A DNA stretch of 64,000 nucleotides from Chelonoidis abingdonii (taxonomy: Eukaryota > Chordata > Testudines > Testudinidae): positions 198,976,090-199,040,089 of the forward strand of contig NC_133770.1 of NCBI RefSeq assembly GCF_003597395.2. The letters run 5' to 3'. This document shows, piece by piece, positions 26,951 through 39,700 of the stretch; within the stretch, counting starts at the first letter, position 1, and each line of letters opens with the position of its first letter. The notes beneath the pieces are model-generated. The model was not told the DNA's origin, did no database searches, and saw only the letters and a list, made by a program, of their open reading frames with translations. Made by a program: the position numbers and the translations under genes.

Positions 26951-28040
26951 AACAACTGAGTGATCATTCATCATGAACAGCAGTGAAGTAAAGAGGCTAG
27001 AATGTAGGAACAGCAAATGGGTTCCTCAATAAGCAGGAAGATCACGTGTCTGTTCTTTGCACCTGTATCAGCCCCTGAACATATACATTATGGCTGTACA
27101 TATATCCAGAACTCTAAGATAGAGCCCTGACACTATGTTATTTGCCACAATAACATGGAAATGGACTCAAGCATGTACACATGATTGGCAACTGTACTGA
27201 ATATTTGGTAAAGGATAGTGGATTCAATACAAGTACCTGTCAGGTAAGTGAAACAGTGTTGTTTCCATCAAATGTGGGAATACGTAGTAACAACTTTAAC
27301 TCCCCTGGGCAAAGCCCTGCTACTTATACAGTTAAAAATCAGGCTGCAGCTTACATATCTGGGGCCATTAGTTTTAATATGCAATAAGAGAAAACAATGG
27401 CAAATCATCTAGTTGGTTTGGATTGTGTTTTTTTTTTTTTTTCCCCTCAGTCAGGAAGAAACTCAGTTATTTTAAAATAAGGGGTCCAGATACACTGTGC
27501 AGCAAGATCTAATGCTTTTTTTGCAAAAAAGCCTGCTTGTCTCCCTCCACATCCAGACCAAGACAGGCATGATGGCCAGGAGTAGGGGCTTTACCTGTAT
27601 GATGCAGTTTTTTAGATCCTCCTAGAGGTCTGTGATAAAAGCCTCATAATCTCTAGGGTGATTTCTTTCTGACTGGCTGGTCTCCCATTCTCCCATCTCA
27701 GGGAGAGTGCAGTCAATCAAAGCTTGCTGTGCTCAGTGAGGGTGCAGTCTCCTACCTGACTGAATGTAGCAGCCAGCATTACCCTCCCCTTTCCAATCCC
27801 TCCTGTTGTGTAAAGAAAGGACTGGGAGTAGATATGGCTTTAGGGAGGTTTAGATTGCTGCTTTTGCAGGCCCTAGGGTATCAGGGTAATGGTTATGCAC
27901 TCCTCCAGCTTTGAGTGGGGCCATGAAAGGGATTTATCTTCAAATATTCTGCCTAGGAGGTAGAATGCTGCTAGAAGTCTCCTCAAGCCTCCAAGTAAGA
28001 TAGAGCTGAGGAGATTCCCCTAAAGGTATGGTGAGGAAGA
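26951..28040. other. Intergenic DNA
   Basis: No gene supported. It includes a T-run at about 27429-27442 and a mixed-composition stretch (27530-27900) that looks repeat-like but could not be classified. Confidence 0.4.
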
Positions 28041-28640
28041 CAAAGGGTAAAATGCTAGGGGGAGGGGTGGAGGCACATAGAATGAAACACTGGGAAATTA
28101 GGACAGAATGAAATGGGGACAGAGGTGAAAGGGGTGAAGTGACAGAAACAAACAGGGATTCAGGGAGTGAATGAAATGCTGGCAAGGTGAGAAAGAGACC
28201 ATTATGTGGTGAGGCTGGGACAGAGGACACAACATAGGAGTGGGGCTAAAGGGACAGAGTATGAAATGTTTGGGGTAAGAAAGAAGGAATTTAAGAATGA
28301 GTGGCTTTGGGGCAAGAGATGGAATGAAACAGAGAGAGGAAAACAAAGGTAAATATGGAAACAGTGGGGCTGGTGAGGGAAGGTGCCAAAATCATAACTG
28401 GGGAGTGGGGAGCTATTATGAAATTAGTCAGGCTGGATGAGGGAGGAGAGAGGGGTAAAATGTGAAACCAGCCAGTGTGTGTGGGGGGGAAAGGGTAGAT
28501 ATTGATCTGGAGGGTGAGAGGGAAGAGTGTTGGAAGTAGTAAGTATATTTGCAGAGGAGAGGGGTTTTTTGTGTGGGGAAGGAATAGGGTGAGGAATAGG
28601 GAATGATTTTTTGTAGCAAGCAAGAGATGAGACAGCATTT
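28041..28640. repeat. Purine-rich degenerate minisatellite
   Basis: About 600 bp of strongly A/G-biased plus strand. A degenerate motif around AATGAAATG(C/T)TGGGG recurs near 28049, 28081, 28108, 28170, 28261, 28322, 28415 and 28455, at irregular 30-90 bp spacing. Long minus-strand ORFs here (proline-, serine- and leucine-rich) follow from the composition. Confidence 0.6.
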
Positions 28641-30002
28641 GGAGGCAGTCTCAAAGTTTCAGAGTGAGGGAAGAGGAAGAATTTCATTCATAAAGAACTT
28701 TGGAAGAGCTTATCCGTGGGACTTGTTCATTTGTTTTTGTCTTTAGAATGCACCAGATTCCACTAAATAGTAGGAATTTACCAACACTCAGTTGTAATCC
28801 CCTCCCTTCCTTCTGCTCCTTTCAGAGCCTTATTCCTTCTCTTCTACAAACACTCCCCCTACACCGTCTCACTTCAATGTCTGCAAATTATTCATCAGCC
28901 CTGCCAAGTGTTGAATACATGGAGAGCTTGAGTATCGTCAACTCCTGTACAAGGTCCTTGGGAACTGAGAGGCTTCCATCACCTTGTAGTACAGGCCCCT
29001 GTTCTGTGGCCTGGTCAAAAGATATTGCCTGGGTTGTTATGCACCTGCAGGTATGACCCTTGTTGCTTGTATCCCTGAAAGTGTTTCCTATCCTCTTTTT
29101 GAGAGCTCCATTTTGCCTGTGTACACAGGTTCAGTAGGTCAATAAATGAACAATAAGACTAGTTGCAGTTCTTGGAATTTCAAAATGGTGATGAAGAATA
29201 GGGAGGCATCTGGGAAGAAAAAAATAATCAACAGATGTATTGAATGGCTGTTTGAGTTGTCATTTTTAGCATTGGCAGAAATATTTCAAATTTAGAAATT
29301 TTGACTAAAAAGTCGATTTTAAAAAAGAAAATGTCATGCATATTTTCTCCACTTTTCAACTAGCTGTCATGACCAGTAATTATAGCATGTGATTTAAGTG
29401 ATCAACCATATACCTTATACAGAGATTTACAAATATTGTACATTCAAAGTGTTCATTATGATCTGTTCACAACCATCTGGCCCCAAATGGTTGTAAAAGC
29501 TACTTGTTGAACTGTTATGAATAATGCACATACTTCTAAAAATCATGATCTGTTCATGGACAGTTCAGAACCAGAAAAAGGGCCAAATTCACGAAGAAAA
29601 TTGGTCATATGAGGAATATTTCAACCAGCTCTACTGTATCATCTTCTCCCCTTCACCACTAACTCTTGGTCTACTCCCAGGGCCAGCTCCAGGCACCAGT
29701 TGAGCAAGCAGGTGCTTGGGGCGGCAAAGGGGAAGGTATGGCACGTTGGGCTCTTTGGCAACAATTTGCTGACGGGTCCCTTTGCAGTTCACATGGATTC
29801 ATTTACAGTTTATAACAGATTGAACTACAGTACCTGAAGGCTTTGCTTAAATCAATGATTGATTAGTACTTGGGCCTACCTGTTTGATTTTGAGCCCAAT
29901 CCTGCTCTCTTTTAGGTTAACTGGATGCAGGATCAGGTGCTTTGTAGCAGTGAATACACATCCATGCATACTCTTTAAATAATAGGGATGAAATACTACT
30001 TC
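28641..30002. other. Intergenic DNA
   Basis: No gene supported. A short fragment at about 29680-29745 (GGGCCAGCTCCAGGCACCAG ... GGTGCTTGGGGCGGC) matches the GC-rich MITE type seen at 10719-10959. Confidence 0.45.
29680..29745. mobile_element. Fragment related to the GC-rich MITE
   Basis: Shares the GG(G/C)C-GCTCCAGGCA start and the GTGCTTGGGGCGGC segment with the element near 10.7 kb. Confidence 0.4.
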
Positions 30003-30165
30003 TATTAGTAGATTCATAATTTTTAAGATCACAATGGACCATTAGATCATCTCATCTGACCCCCTGTACAACACAGACCATAGAATTTCACCTAGTTACC
30101 CCTGTGTTGAGCCTAGTAACTTGTATTTGACTAAAGCATATCTTCCAGAAATGCCTATTATAGTG
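30003..30165 (-). mobile_element. CR1-clade LINE 3' tail
   Basis: The minus strand reads TACAGGGGGTCAGATGAGAT, GATCTAATGGTCCATTGTGA, the same tail as at 845-905. The fragment is short and 5'-truncated. Confidence 0.75.
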
Positions 30166-31085
30166 ATCTTTTCAATAGATGGCACTGCTGGGACTAAAAC
30201 TGTTGCTTGACTAAGATGCAGATTAGTTTTTGAAAAGGACTGCTGGGATTTAGAAAGAGAAAATGGCTTTATGGGGTGGGGGTGGGGTTTATTGTCTTTA
30301 AACAGGGGGCTCTGTTTTGTGTATAATTTGGAAATTGTGGGAAGGACTGTTTGTGTCACCTCTGAGGGTGTTGAAAAGTGGGTGAAGTACCACAGGTACA
30401 GATAGTTTCCTCAGGAGAGTGACTTAGATGATGCAGGTATGAACAAGCTATAGCTACAGCAAATGAATATTAAAGATCCAAAGGTAATTGTGCAATAAAA
30501 GTCTGACTGTGTCTGACTGAATCCACCTCAGTTTATTCTCTTTAACTATAGCTACTCCATGGGCTGGACTAGGTTATAAGTGCAAAACCTCCTTGGGGAC
30601 GTGTTTGTAAATTTTCAGTAATTTAATTTCATCAGAATCCTTGGAATATTGTTATTATCACAAAGAACTTCTCTCAATATGACACCATGATGAACTCTGC
30701 TACCGGGAACCTGTGATTTCATGATCCATTCCTTAAGTTAGGAGAAGGAGCATGTCTTCCCAAGGATCTAACACACAAGTCAGGAAGCTCTGTGCCCTGA
30801 AAAGAGCTAGCATGGGTTCATGTCCCTATGTGTATTTTCTACAAGCAGAGTTATTCCTTAATATACACTCTGAAACGGAAAGCTCTTCAATAGAATACTT
30901 TCTCTGATGGCAGAGTATCATTAGTTAGGTGACTGTCACAGAGACGCATGCCAGGTTACAGAATAAACAGAAATAATCTGCCACATCCTGAGGGTTTGAG
31001 ATAGAATGAGAATCTCTCCTGAGTTAGAACTGTACTGTACATGTGTATGTAACAGACTACAAAGGATAGTTTATTATGGAAACTG
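30166..31085. other. Intergenic DNA
   Basis: Nothing recognised. Confidence 0.45.
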
Positions 31086-31290
31086 AAATATATGGATAGA
31101 GGGATAGCACTGTCTCTGTATGGTGGGCTGGGCAGAACTTTCACATCAGCATTCAGTTCAGTCCCAGTTACTGTATTCTAACTCGTAGAAATGCTGATAA
31201 TTAATAATGACTTTTAGGACCTGACCATTATCCCTATGCTGCACACCTTGTTGGGACAGAAATTAATGCAGACAATGGGGACAGAACTCA
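31086..31290. repeat. Direct repeat copy A (about 200 bp)
   Basis: Shares TTCAGTCCCAGTTACT, TAATTAATAAT and CTATGCTGCAC in order with copy B at 31697-31905. The copies are diverged, with small indels. Confidence 0.75.
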
Positions 31291-31696
31291 GATATTCTTC
31301 TCCTGAAGTACAATCTCCTTTTCCTTTCAGATAAAAAAGAATATCTGTTGCTTGTTAGTAGTTCAGGGTCTATAAAAAATGAGTAGTTTATATGCCATCA
31401 AATACCGCACAGTAGTACTCATTAAATAGTAGAAAAACTAATTTTCTAATATTTTTGCAAATAAGTTCTCTATGAATCTTAGAAAGCTGAACATATAGTT
31501 CATGATAACAGTTAATAGAACACAGGAGTTTTTTCATGAAAGTATGTGTCTTTCTTTCCACTGAAAAAAACTGAAATGCAAACAGCTCTATTAGTGAGTA
31601 TTGTTACAACCACCACTGTTTGTAAAAATGTTTGGAACTCCAAAAGTTGAAAATATTTCAGCAAAACACATTATTCAACAAACTATTTGAACCAAG

Positions 31697-31905
31697 ATAT
31701 CAATGGATAGAAGGATGTCACTCTTTACCTAGTTTGTATGGAAGAGAGGAAGTTCACATCACCATGCAATTCAGTCCCAGTTACTATAGTCTAACTCTCA
31801 TAGTAATGCTAATAATTAATAATAAATCCATGGACTCTTGGGATCTCATAGTTTTCACTATGCTGCACTGCACGTTGACTCAGAATTTCATGGAGGCAAT
31901 GGGGA
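31697..31905. repeat. Direct repeat copy B (about 200 bp)
   Basis: The partner of 31086-31290, about 610 bp downstream in the same orientation. It runs on into a LINE-tail-like stretch (GTTCATGACTGGGGCTCCTG). Confidence 0.75.
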
Positions 31906-31980
31906 TAGTCCTAGTTCATGACTGGGGCTCCTGGGCATTACCACAATACATATACATAATAATAATTATATATTTAACAA
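31906..31980 (+). mobile_element. Short LINE 3'-tail-like repeat
   Basis: TCATGACTGGGGCTCCTGGG-CATTACCACAATACA then AT-rich sequence. The same motif recurs at 49626-49705. Confidence 0.4.
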
Positions 31981-32426
31981 TTATTCAGTAAAAAATATTT
32001 ATTATTCTTCCATTAAAATGTTCCGGCCATTCAATCAGGCAGCAAAAACAATTCTGTGTGACTTTGACAACTGACCGCACAACAGATAAAGTGAAGAGCT
32101 CACAAACTACCCATGGTCCGAGATTTATTTATCTAAATTATTCCAAAAATACATTTTGCAGAAGTGGGTTTGTGAATGTATCAGACAAAATAAGGTGCTA
32201 CATTTGTAAGGAATATTACTGGTATTGAATATTGGTACTGACCAGCTCTACAATACCAACAGCTTAGCCGGTTCTTTACAACATTCATTCTTCCTAATGG
32301 GCTAGATTCTGAGTTGTTCTAAGCTAGTATAGTTCAGTTTCAATTGATTTGCTCTAGTTCAGAATCTGCTGCACTATATATAGACCAAGACTTACATTTT
32401 TTAAACTAAACTTCACAACTACCCTG

Positions 32427-32457
32427 TTGTGAAATGCATACTGCATGCATTTCACAA
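32427..32457. repeat. Perfect 13-bp inverted repeat with 5-nt spacer
   Basis: TTGTGAAATGCAT, spacer ACTGC, then ATGCATTTCACAA. Confidence 0.95.
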
Positions 32458-32459
32458 TT

Positions 32460-32560
32460 AGTAAATCAAGGTACAGAAAGTTTGTATGATTTGTCCAGGG
32501 TTATAGAGGAGCAGCATGTAATAGACACCAGGAGATCTGCCCAAGGAGAGCTTGCCCACA
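32460..32560 (+). repeat. MIR-like SINE fragment
   Basis: A diverged order of 'AAATCAAGGTACAGAAAG', 'TTTGTCCAGGGTTATAGA' and 'AGACACCAGGAG' resembles the MIR core. Confidence 0.4.
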
Positions 32561-34412
32561 TGGGGAACTAGCCCAGAATAGCTATTGCTTTGGAAGTGGA
32601 TTAAGTTAACACTTGACTGCGTTCCCTCCTCATGTGACAATCAGTATTTATCTAACTAAAAAGAATTCCTGAAAGTTGTAATATAATGTCATTACTAAGC
32701 TCAATATAGAGAGACAGATCCTCCACTGTTTTGCACCGTGTGTAGTCACATAAGCAGTCAGAATGATAGCACTTTACACTTGTACATCACTATTCCTGGT
32801 CCAATCAATGGAGGCTTGATCTTCTCCTTATAAAGCATGCACCATCTTTATTAATTATTATTATTATGTAATTTTATTAAGACACAAGAGATTTCATTGT
32901 TTGAAGTTGAGAAGTGTCACTTCAGTAAAATAATCTTTTGGAGATTGGAAAAATAGCCACCTAATCCTGTTTGCAAAATTGGGAGGGGGGTGGGAATCCA
33001 TGTAGCTCAAATAATTTCCTTCAGCTGGAATAGAATTTTTGTTCTTCTAGGTATTTACAGTTATCTCGGATCTGTGGAACAAGAGCGATCTGCCTACTGC
33101 TGCAGCAGCAAATCTGAAATTTTATTAAAAGTGAGACAAGTCCTACAGTTTCATCTGTGGAAAAACCTAGTGGTCTTCAAGCTGCCAAATTTTTAACTGC
33201 ACCATACAGTCGGTGGGTAAGGTTTGCCTACTGGCAAACTTGGTGGGGAGTATGGACCTCTGAATTAATGATTGAGCTGAAATTTGCAGGAATAATCTTT
33301 TGAGGAGCAGAGAACTGTTCAGTGGTACAGATTCTCTGCAGCACTCCCTAAATATAGGTACCCTAGGGCAGATTTGCGCCCTCAGAAACAATTTTGTCAT
33401 GATCTTTCTGCCCCAAGCCCCTTCCTAGGCTTGTATTTGTGACATGGAGCAGGAGTCTGTGTAATTTAATGCTGACAGTGTCAGCATTATTTTACCTGTA
33501 AAATTCCTGTGGATTTCCAGGGGTGATGATTATCATTAATTATGATTCCATGCTATTATTTATTTATATAGCAATAAACACATAAGTGCTTTATAGACAA
33601 GGGCCCCACCCTGAAGAGTTTACAATTTGAACATGGGGAACAAATGACAGTTATAAGAAGGGATGCAACATAAAAGCAATTGATCAAGCAGATAGTCTGG
33701 CAATGTTTTTCGTTTATGCTGTTTAAAATCTTTTCATTCTTCATAAGCTCATCCCACTGGGAAGAGAAATGCCATGAAAGATGTTAAAGGTTGGTGAGAT
33801 TGGTAAAGTATTATAATGCAAGTGTAAGAGGAGATAATGTTGCATAAGGTACTCTAGGTGTCCGATCCTTCTTCCAGACCCTAGAAGTTCCAGTCCAGTT
33901 GATTTTAGGGCAGAGATGCTTTTGCAGGATTATGGTGCACGGGGATAGAATATAGCATACCATGGAACTGGGCTGACATAAGGAGAGGCATACAGGGAGT
34001 ATTGCAGAGGCACTGGAACCCTGTGAAGATGCACCGGCCCACATGCCCACGGATCTGCAGGATGTCCCAGTGTATCCTGGGATGTCGATTCTCTGGGCTT
34101 TTCATCTTTCCGGGGGCTAACCCCTAGTGTCTGTTGGAATGATCTGACTCCTTCAGTTGAACATGGGATGGAAGCAAGTGAGGGATGATATGACAAGGTT
34201 GCTGTTTCCCTTCTCCACAAGGCCTGTCTCATTTGTACAAAACTTAGGTGTGCAATATGGACAAAAATTACATAGATCACTACACTAAAACAAAGCCATT
34301 GATATTTGTTTCTATGTCAATTTCAAATACTTTCTATTAAAAGAAAAACAACATATTTACTCCTTCTATTTGGGAGATCCTTGTCGTAGAGCACCTCTGG
34401 GTCGAGAGGAGC

Positions 34413-34649
34413 CAATTGAGGTAGTTCAGGCATTTGATAAGGATGCACCCTGGAAGGCTTCCACTGGAACTGTACCAGGCACATCCCATTGGGTGGAGGC
34501 CCTCAGGCTGACCCAGGACACATTGTAGGGATTATGTCTCCCAAATGGCCTGGGAATGCCAGGGAATCCCCCATGAGGAGCTGGAATCGGTTGCAGCAGA
34601 AAAGGAGGTCTGGTCCTCCCTACTCTCCATGCTGCTGCCACGGCCCTGA
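34413..34649 (+). pseudogene. LINE reverse-transcriptase ORF, C-terminal fragment (fish Rex/Babar-like tail)
   Basis: One frame runs 79 codons to a terminal TGA with only two internal stops. It contains FRHLIRMHPGRLPLELYQAH, then CRDYVSQMAWECQGIPHEEL and ESVAAEKEVWSSLL. This matches the C-terminal tail (W-x-GH-LIRMPPGRLP ... RDYVSQLAWERLGIP-EEL) that I recall as very common in fish LINEs, probably the Rex1/Babar group. The first internal stop replaces the expected Trp and the second sits where an Arg codon (AGA) is expected. The exact family is uncertain. Confidence 0.65.
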
Positions 34650-36420
34650 TCAGGAAAAGTGGCATAAAGGAAGAGGAAGAAGATATATTTATTTACTGCC
34701 TGATGCTTCGTTTGGTATATTCACAGGGCACAATTGTATTGTGGTAGATTGCCTTTCACTGCCAACTGACCGTATACTTTTCCAGGCTTTTCAATCAATT
34801 TAATTTTTATAAAATGATTTGAAAACGTCTTGGATGGCCAAAATGTCTAATGTGGGAGCAAGAAGTTGTGCTAGGTGATGAAGCATTGCAGCTAGATAAC
34901 AGTATAATTCAAAGGTAGGGAAAATGAGATGCTGCTTAATCTCAATGTTTTCACTGGTGTAACATCTTAAATGAACAAACTACAACTGTCTTGAATTGTT
35001 CATTTTCAAGTAGTATCTACAGCAGGTAAATTTGTTTGTATCTCTTACAACTAAACAACCATTTAGAACTAAAACATAACATTGAATCTGCTTCAGTGAA
35101 ACATTAATCTGGCTCATCAAAGATAATTTTCGTGCCTGAGATGCTTATTTGTGGTGGTGGTTCCTGTAGTTAGCTCTGGAATTTAGGAAAATATGTGAGA
35201 TTTTAAGCCCATAGTAAATACTGCAAAAGGCAATTGAAGCATAATTTATAGGGAGACTTGGAAGAAAACATACAGAACAGCTAGGTGATAATATATGACT
35301 ATTTATATGAACAAACTTGAGTTTTGTGACATATAGTAAAATGAATAAATCACAGAGCTTACTCCCCTTCATTATATAATATATAAGCCTCTCAAAGTCT
35401 GTTATGCAAACACTTGGGGGTAGACTAGATGTTAGTACAAGCAGCCTAATTTCAGAAATGATTCACGTAGATGTTTAGGCAGAAAATACATACATGGTAT
35501 CTTGTAAAAACTAATAGTTAATAATAGTGGTAAAAAATGCTTCTGGACAAAGTGGTTAAAAGAAAATGTTCCTTTTTCTGTCTGGCTGCCTACAATAATT
35601 TCTAAGTACCACATATGAATGATGGACACTTTATGAATCTATTATTATTATTATTATTACATTAGCACCTGGGAGTGCTAGTAATGGACCCCACTGTGCA
35701 AAGTGCTGGAGAGAGAGTTGAGTAACATACTCAAAGTACATGGCAATGGTTCTCAGGCAGTTCTGCTTATCTGCTCATCTATAATGGGGATTCTTGTTAG
35801 TCTTTGCAGGTATAAAATACAATTATGGAGCAACTATTGCTTCTACTTTACTTTTTTTTTCCCTTGAGGAAGCAAGAAAATTAAGAGGAAAATGCTAATT
35901 TTAATTTCTGGGTTCCTAAAATATGAAGCCTTTGTGACTAAAAGGACACCACTGAGCCCAGCTCAGCATCCTTCAATATAAAAAATGCATAAGCATTTGA
36001 CATTGTATAGGAAAAAATAACTTTGGGGCATATTGGTTTTGCATATGTGCATTTGTTATTACTTTATTTTCTTGTATTATAGTGGAGATGTCGAAACAAA
36101 TTCACATTAAAATCAAAGCATATTATTAGAGTTGGTATATGCATCAAAATGTAGTTTTACAAGGGTTATGTTTTACAACATCCTAGAATCTGCATGTATT
36201 TTCCTGAAGGCTGCTTGTGCTTCAGAAGGGCATTAAAATGCTCTACACTCAAATCAAGAAATTTTAATAATACAATAAAGTGTTGTCGGCAGCTATAGTT
36301 TTTTTTCCACCTGACTGATATACACTATGTAGCACACTGCCCTGATATGAATTTTATGTACAGCACAGGTATCCTAATACAAAATACCCAGGTTTGTTAC
36401 TAAAAATAACTGTGCAGACT
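34650..36420. other. AT-rich intergenic DNA
   Basis: No gene supported. An (ATT)n run at 35639-35659 leads into a short LINE-tail-like stretch to about 35720. Confidence 0.45.
35639..35659. repeat. (ATT)n microsatellite
   Basis: About seven ATT units. Confidence 0.9.
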
Positions 36421-36740
36421 CCAGACTGATTACAGCATTTATTATGATAGTATTCAAATACCTATCCTGAGTACCAGCAGGCAAAGAGTTAAATCCATAC
36501 TCAGCTACCCTCCAGTGTGGGGTAGGTAATGAAGCTGAAGACTCAGCTGGGAAGTCAGAAGAAAGCTGGGGAACACTATAAAAATGGTTCCCTGGTAGCC
36601 AGCAGGAGAAGAGAGATTGCTGATAAAGCCTTGGAAGAAAGCTGTTTAGGGAAGTGCTATTGTAATAACATCAAGTTGTCCTCTTCACCATGCTGTGATT
36701 ATGATTAGATGACATTGAAGGCATAAGTGTTGTTGAGGTA
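36421..36740 (+). other. Promoter-like or LTR-like segment, unresolved
   Basis: ACACTATAAAAATGG near 36570 resembles a TATA box. It is followed about 160 bp later by GTTGAGGTAAGACT (36733 onward), a donor-like sequence. No matching termini or target duplication were found. Confidence 0.2.
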
Positions 36741-39700
36741 AGACTTACAAATTTTTAATGGTAGATTTTAACATGAGTGCTGTTTTTGCTGTCTAATTTA
36801 CTATCAGGATAATTCAAACCTTAATAAGGGAAGAGCAGGTATACATCATAATATTCCAGTTAGGCATTTCTGCCTGTTTTTTGTCTTCTAGTATGGCTAA
36901 CCTAAGGGCATTAAAATAGCTAGCTAGGCTCCAAAAAATCATAATATTTTTTATTTTTTTAAACTTCCTTCTAGTTTTTGAATCTTTAGGGTTAATTAAG
37001 TTTTTTTTTTCTCTCTGGAGCTATGAGGGCTAGAAACTGACTCTAACAATAATAATGAAAGAAAGCTGGGTTTTCTTACCTACATATGTGACTCTGGGGC
37101 CTCAAGAAAAACATCAGATATCACAAGACTCTTAATTAAAATCTTTCACAAGTGTTAATTTGTCAAGTCTCTAAGCCCTGCTCTCTTTGGAGGTAGGAAT
37201 AGCTAGCACATATTTGAAATACAGCTTGTTCTGTCTACATGAAAGTGTAATGCATATTTAGTTAAAACATGCTAGCACATACTATAAACACACTTTTTAT
37301 CTTATTTCACACAAGGTCCAGATGGTTCTGTGGAACCCTAGGAGATGACTGTGGCAACATAATCCACATGCAGGGGCAGCCTACTGCTTCCCATGTCTGC
37401 AGAGTTTTCCCATAGTTCTCATAAACCTGCCTTACATCAGATACATGCATGTCTGGTTACCTTTAGGTATAAGGGAGTAGTATTAGGGCTTATGGCCCTG
37501 GGTTTAACTTTTTCCCCTTACTCTGGTAGTAAGCCCTGTTTTGTTTTTTCAGAAAGTATAGTATAATCCCATGGATGTAAAAGTAGTTTAGAGCAGAAAA
37601 GGAGTAACAAAAGAAATGTCCAAGAAAGGCATTAAAGACTATTACTGATATTCCTAGTGGGAGAAACTAATAGTAATATGGATTGATACAGAAATAAAAA
37701 GTGGGCTGATTATTGTTGGGGCTTGCTATAGACTAATGGATCAGATTCCACAGGAAGTAACTTTCAGTATTCATGATTACCATGCAATATATGCAATTTT
37801 GATGTAACAGCCCTAATATACAGAACCTTCTGCAGTGAGAGTCCATGTGCTAAGGAAAGCTTAAAGGTGACTTTTAATAAGAATCAACCATTCAGTGAAT
37901 TAGAGGGGAGGGGAGGCTATTTCAGAATAATGGGGCATCACAGATGAAAGAGTGGCTCCCAATTGCAGACAGCTGAGAGAAACGAGGTGCAGCCTGCAGG
38001 ATAAGGATGAGCAAATAAAATATAGGTACCTATGGTCAGAAGTGGGATGGAGTGAATCTATGAATGTCTTTGAAAACTAAGGGATGGTAGGTGGCAAGTA
38101 TGATGGAAGCTGGGACAGATGTGGTCTCTTCCTGAAGTGAGAATAATTTGACAAGATTGTATACTGCATGCAATCAGCGATTTGGGGGGTGGGCAATAAA
38201 TGTGAATGAAAGGAATATGGGAATCTTCTACTGGGAATGAAAAGGAAACCAATAGAGGAAGGATTGCAGCTCCAGATAGGACAGTAACAATAGCCCATCT
38301 GTAACTGTGCATCAGATGATCCTCTTTTTTTTTTTTAAAGTAGAAAAGTGGTTTTTGCATGAGCACCTGTTATGGGGAGTCATCCTGGTGTCATCACAGG
38401 GACAATGGAAAATCATTTTATACAGTGTTATTAAAAACCATTTAAATTACAAGCTGTAACTTTAGGTTTTAAGGGGTTTTCTGATTCTGCTTGCGAGGTA
38501 GGCAGCTCTTCAGGTAAGTGTGCAAACTGGGTCTTTGCCTTCCAGTCTGCAAAGAGCCAGTCTAAGGCTGGGCAAAGTGAGTTCAGTTGTGCCTCCCTCC
38601 TTTTCGAGAGAGGACTGCTTTGTCTCTGTTCTTGGTTCTTGTATGGTTAAGTAGTGTTACACTCCAGCAAGAATATTATGTTTATATAACTTCACTGTGC
38701 ATGCTGTGAATACAAGTTTGCCTCTTCCTTATACACAGCCAAACAGGTCCAGTCCTTCGCTCAGGTTTGGGTAGCCTGATGTAGAATAATCCTAGTGAGA
38801 ATCTGCTTCAGGGCAGAAGGGAGTGTGGCCAGATCTGCCACTCCCTCTGCTGGCCTGCAACTAGTCTACCCCAGAGTGCTCCTAGGGTTACTGTGGCAGC
38901 ATCAGAGTTTGCAGAACTACCTCTGCAAGAGGTGTAGCCCCCCCACCAGAACAGTGACTATTCCCCCAGGAAGTGAGGGTCATGTCTGCCTGTGTCAATC
39001 TTGTGCCATCTTTGTTGATAAAATGGGGTCAGTTTTGAATAGGATCCATCAAGTCTTTCTCCAGTTTTGGCTTTGAACATATAAGCAATTGAAGTTTCTA
39101 ACATAAAATCAAATATTTACAGCTAAGTGTGTTTGTTTGCCCAATAAGGCCAGAAATCCCAGCTCGGATAAGCTGTGCCCAACAGTGCCATCATCAGTGA
39201 ACCTATAGAGGAAAGTTGCATAAGAATAGTTAGTGCATGTAGTCATGAAACCTGCGTTGTTTTTTTTGCATATTCTCATGTGCAGAATTTAGCATCCATT
39301 TTGTTCTGTGTGCTGATCCAACCTGTAACAGATGGGGCACATGCAGTGCTCTCCCATGGGCACTTTATTTTTATTCCTGTTTTCTTTTAAGCTAAAATAA
39401 ATTTACCTTCAGTCTGAAGGTATCTATTTGTTCTTGGTAGATAAGGGATAGTGAATGACCTAAAATTTATCATCTTAAGAGATTCAAGGTGACCTTGTTA
39501 CAGGAATGTCTAACTAGTGCACTTCTCTTAGGCTTCCTAAGAATCCAACTGCAAGTGTAAGACTTTGCAGTTGTAATGAGACTACATGATGAGTGACTCA
39601 TCTGTTCATGAGCATTTTTGAGCATTTGGCCCTACATAGTCCTTAGTTCAAAGCACCTGCCGTCTACCTCAAAACATAACTGAAGGTACATAGTTAACTT

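Larger units (their letters stand above)
31981..34412. other. Intergenic DNA
   Basis: No gene supported. It includes a perfect 13-bp inverted repeat (32427-32457), a MIR-like stretch (32460-32560) and a LINE-tail-like stretch near 33540-33640 (GGGCCCCACCCTGAAGAGTT). Confidence 0.45.

Noticed and set aside
28291..28638. Minus-strand ORFs rich in Pro, Ser and Leu at about 28 kb
   Set aside because: They follow from the purine-biased minisatellite on the opposite strand.
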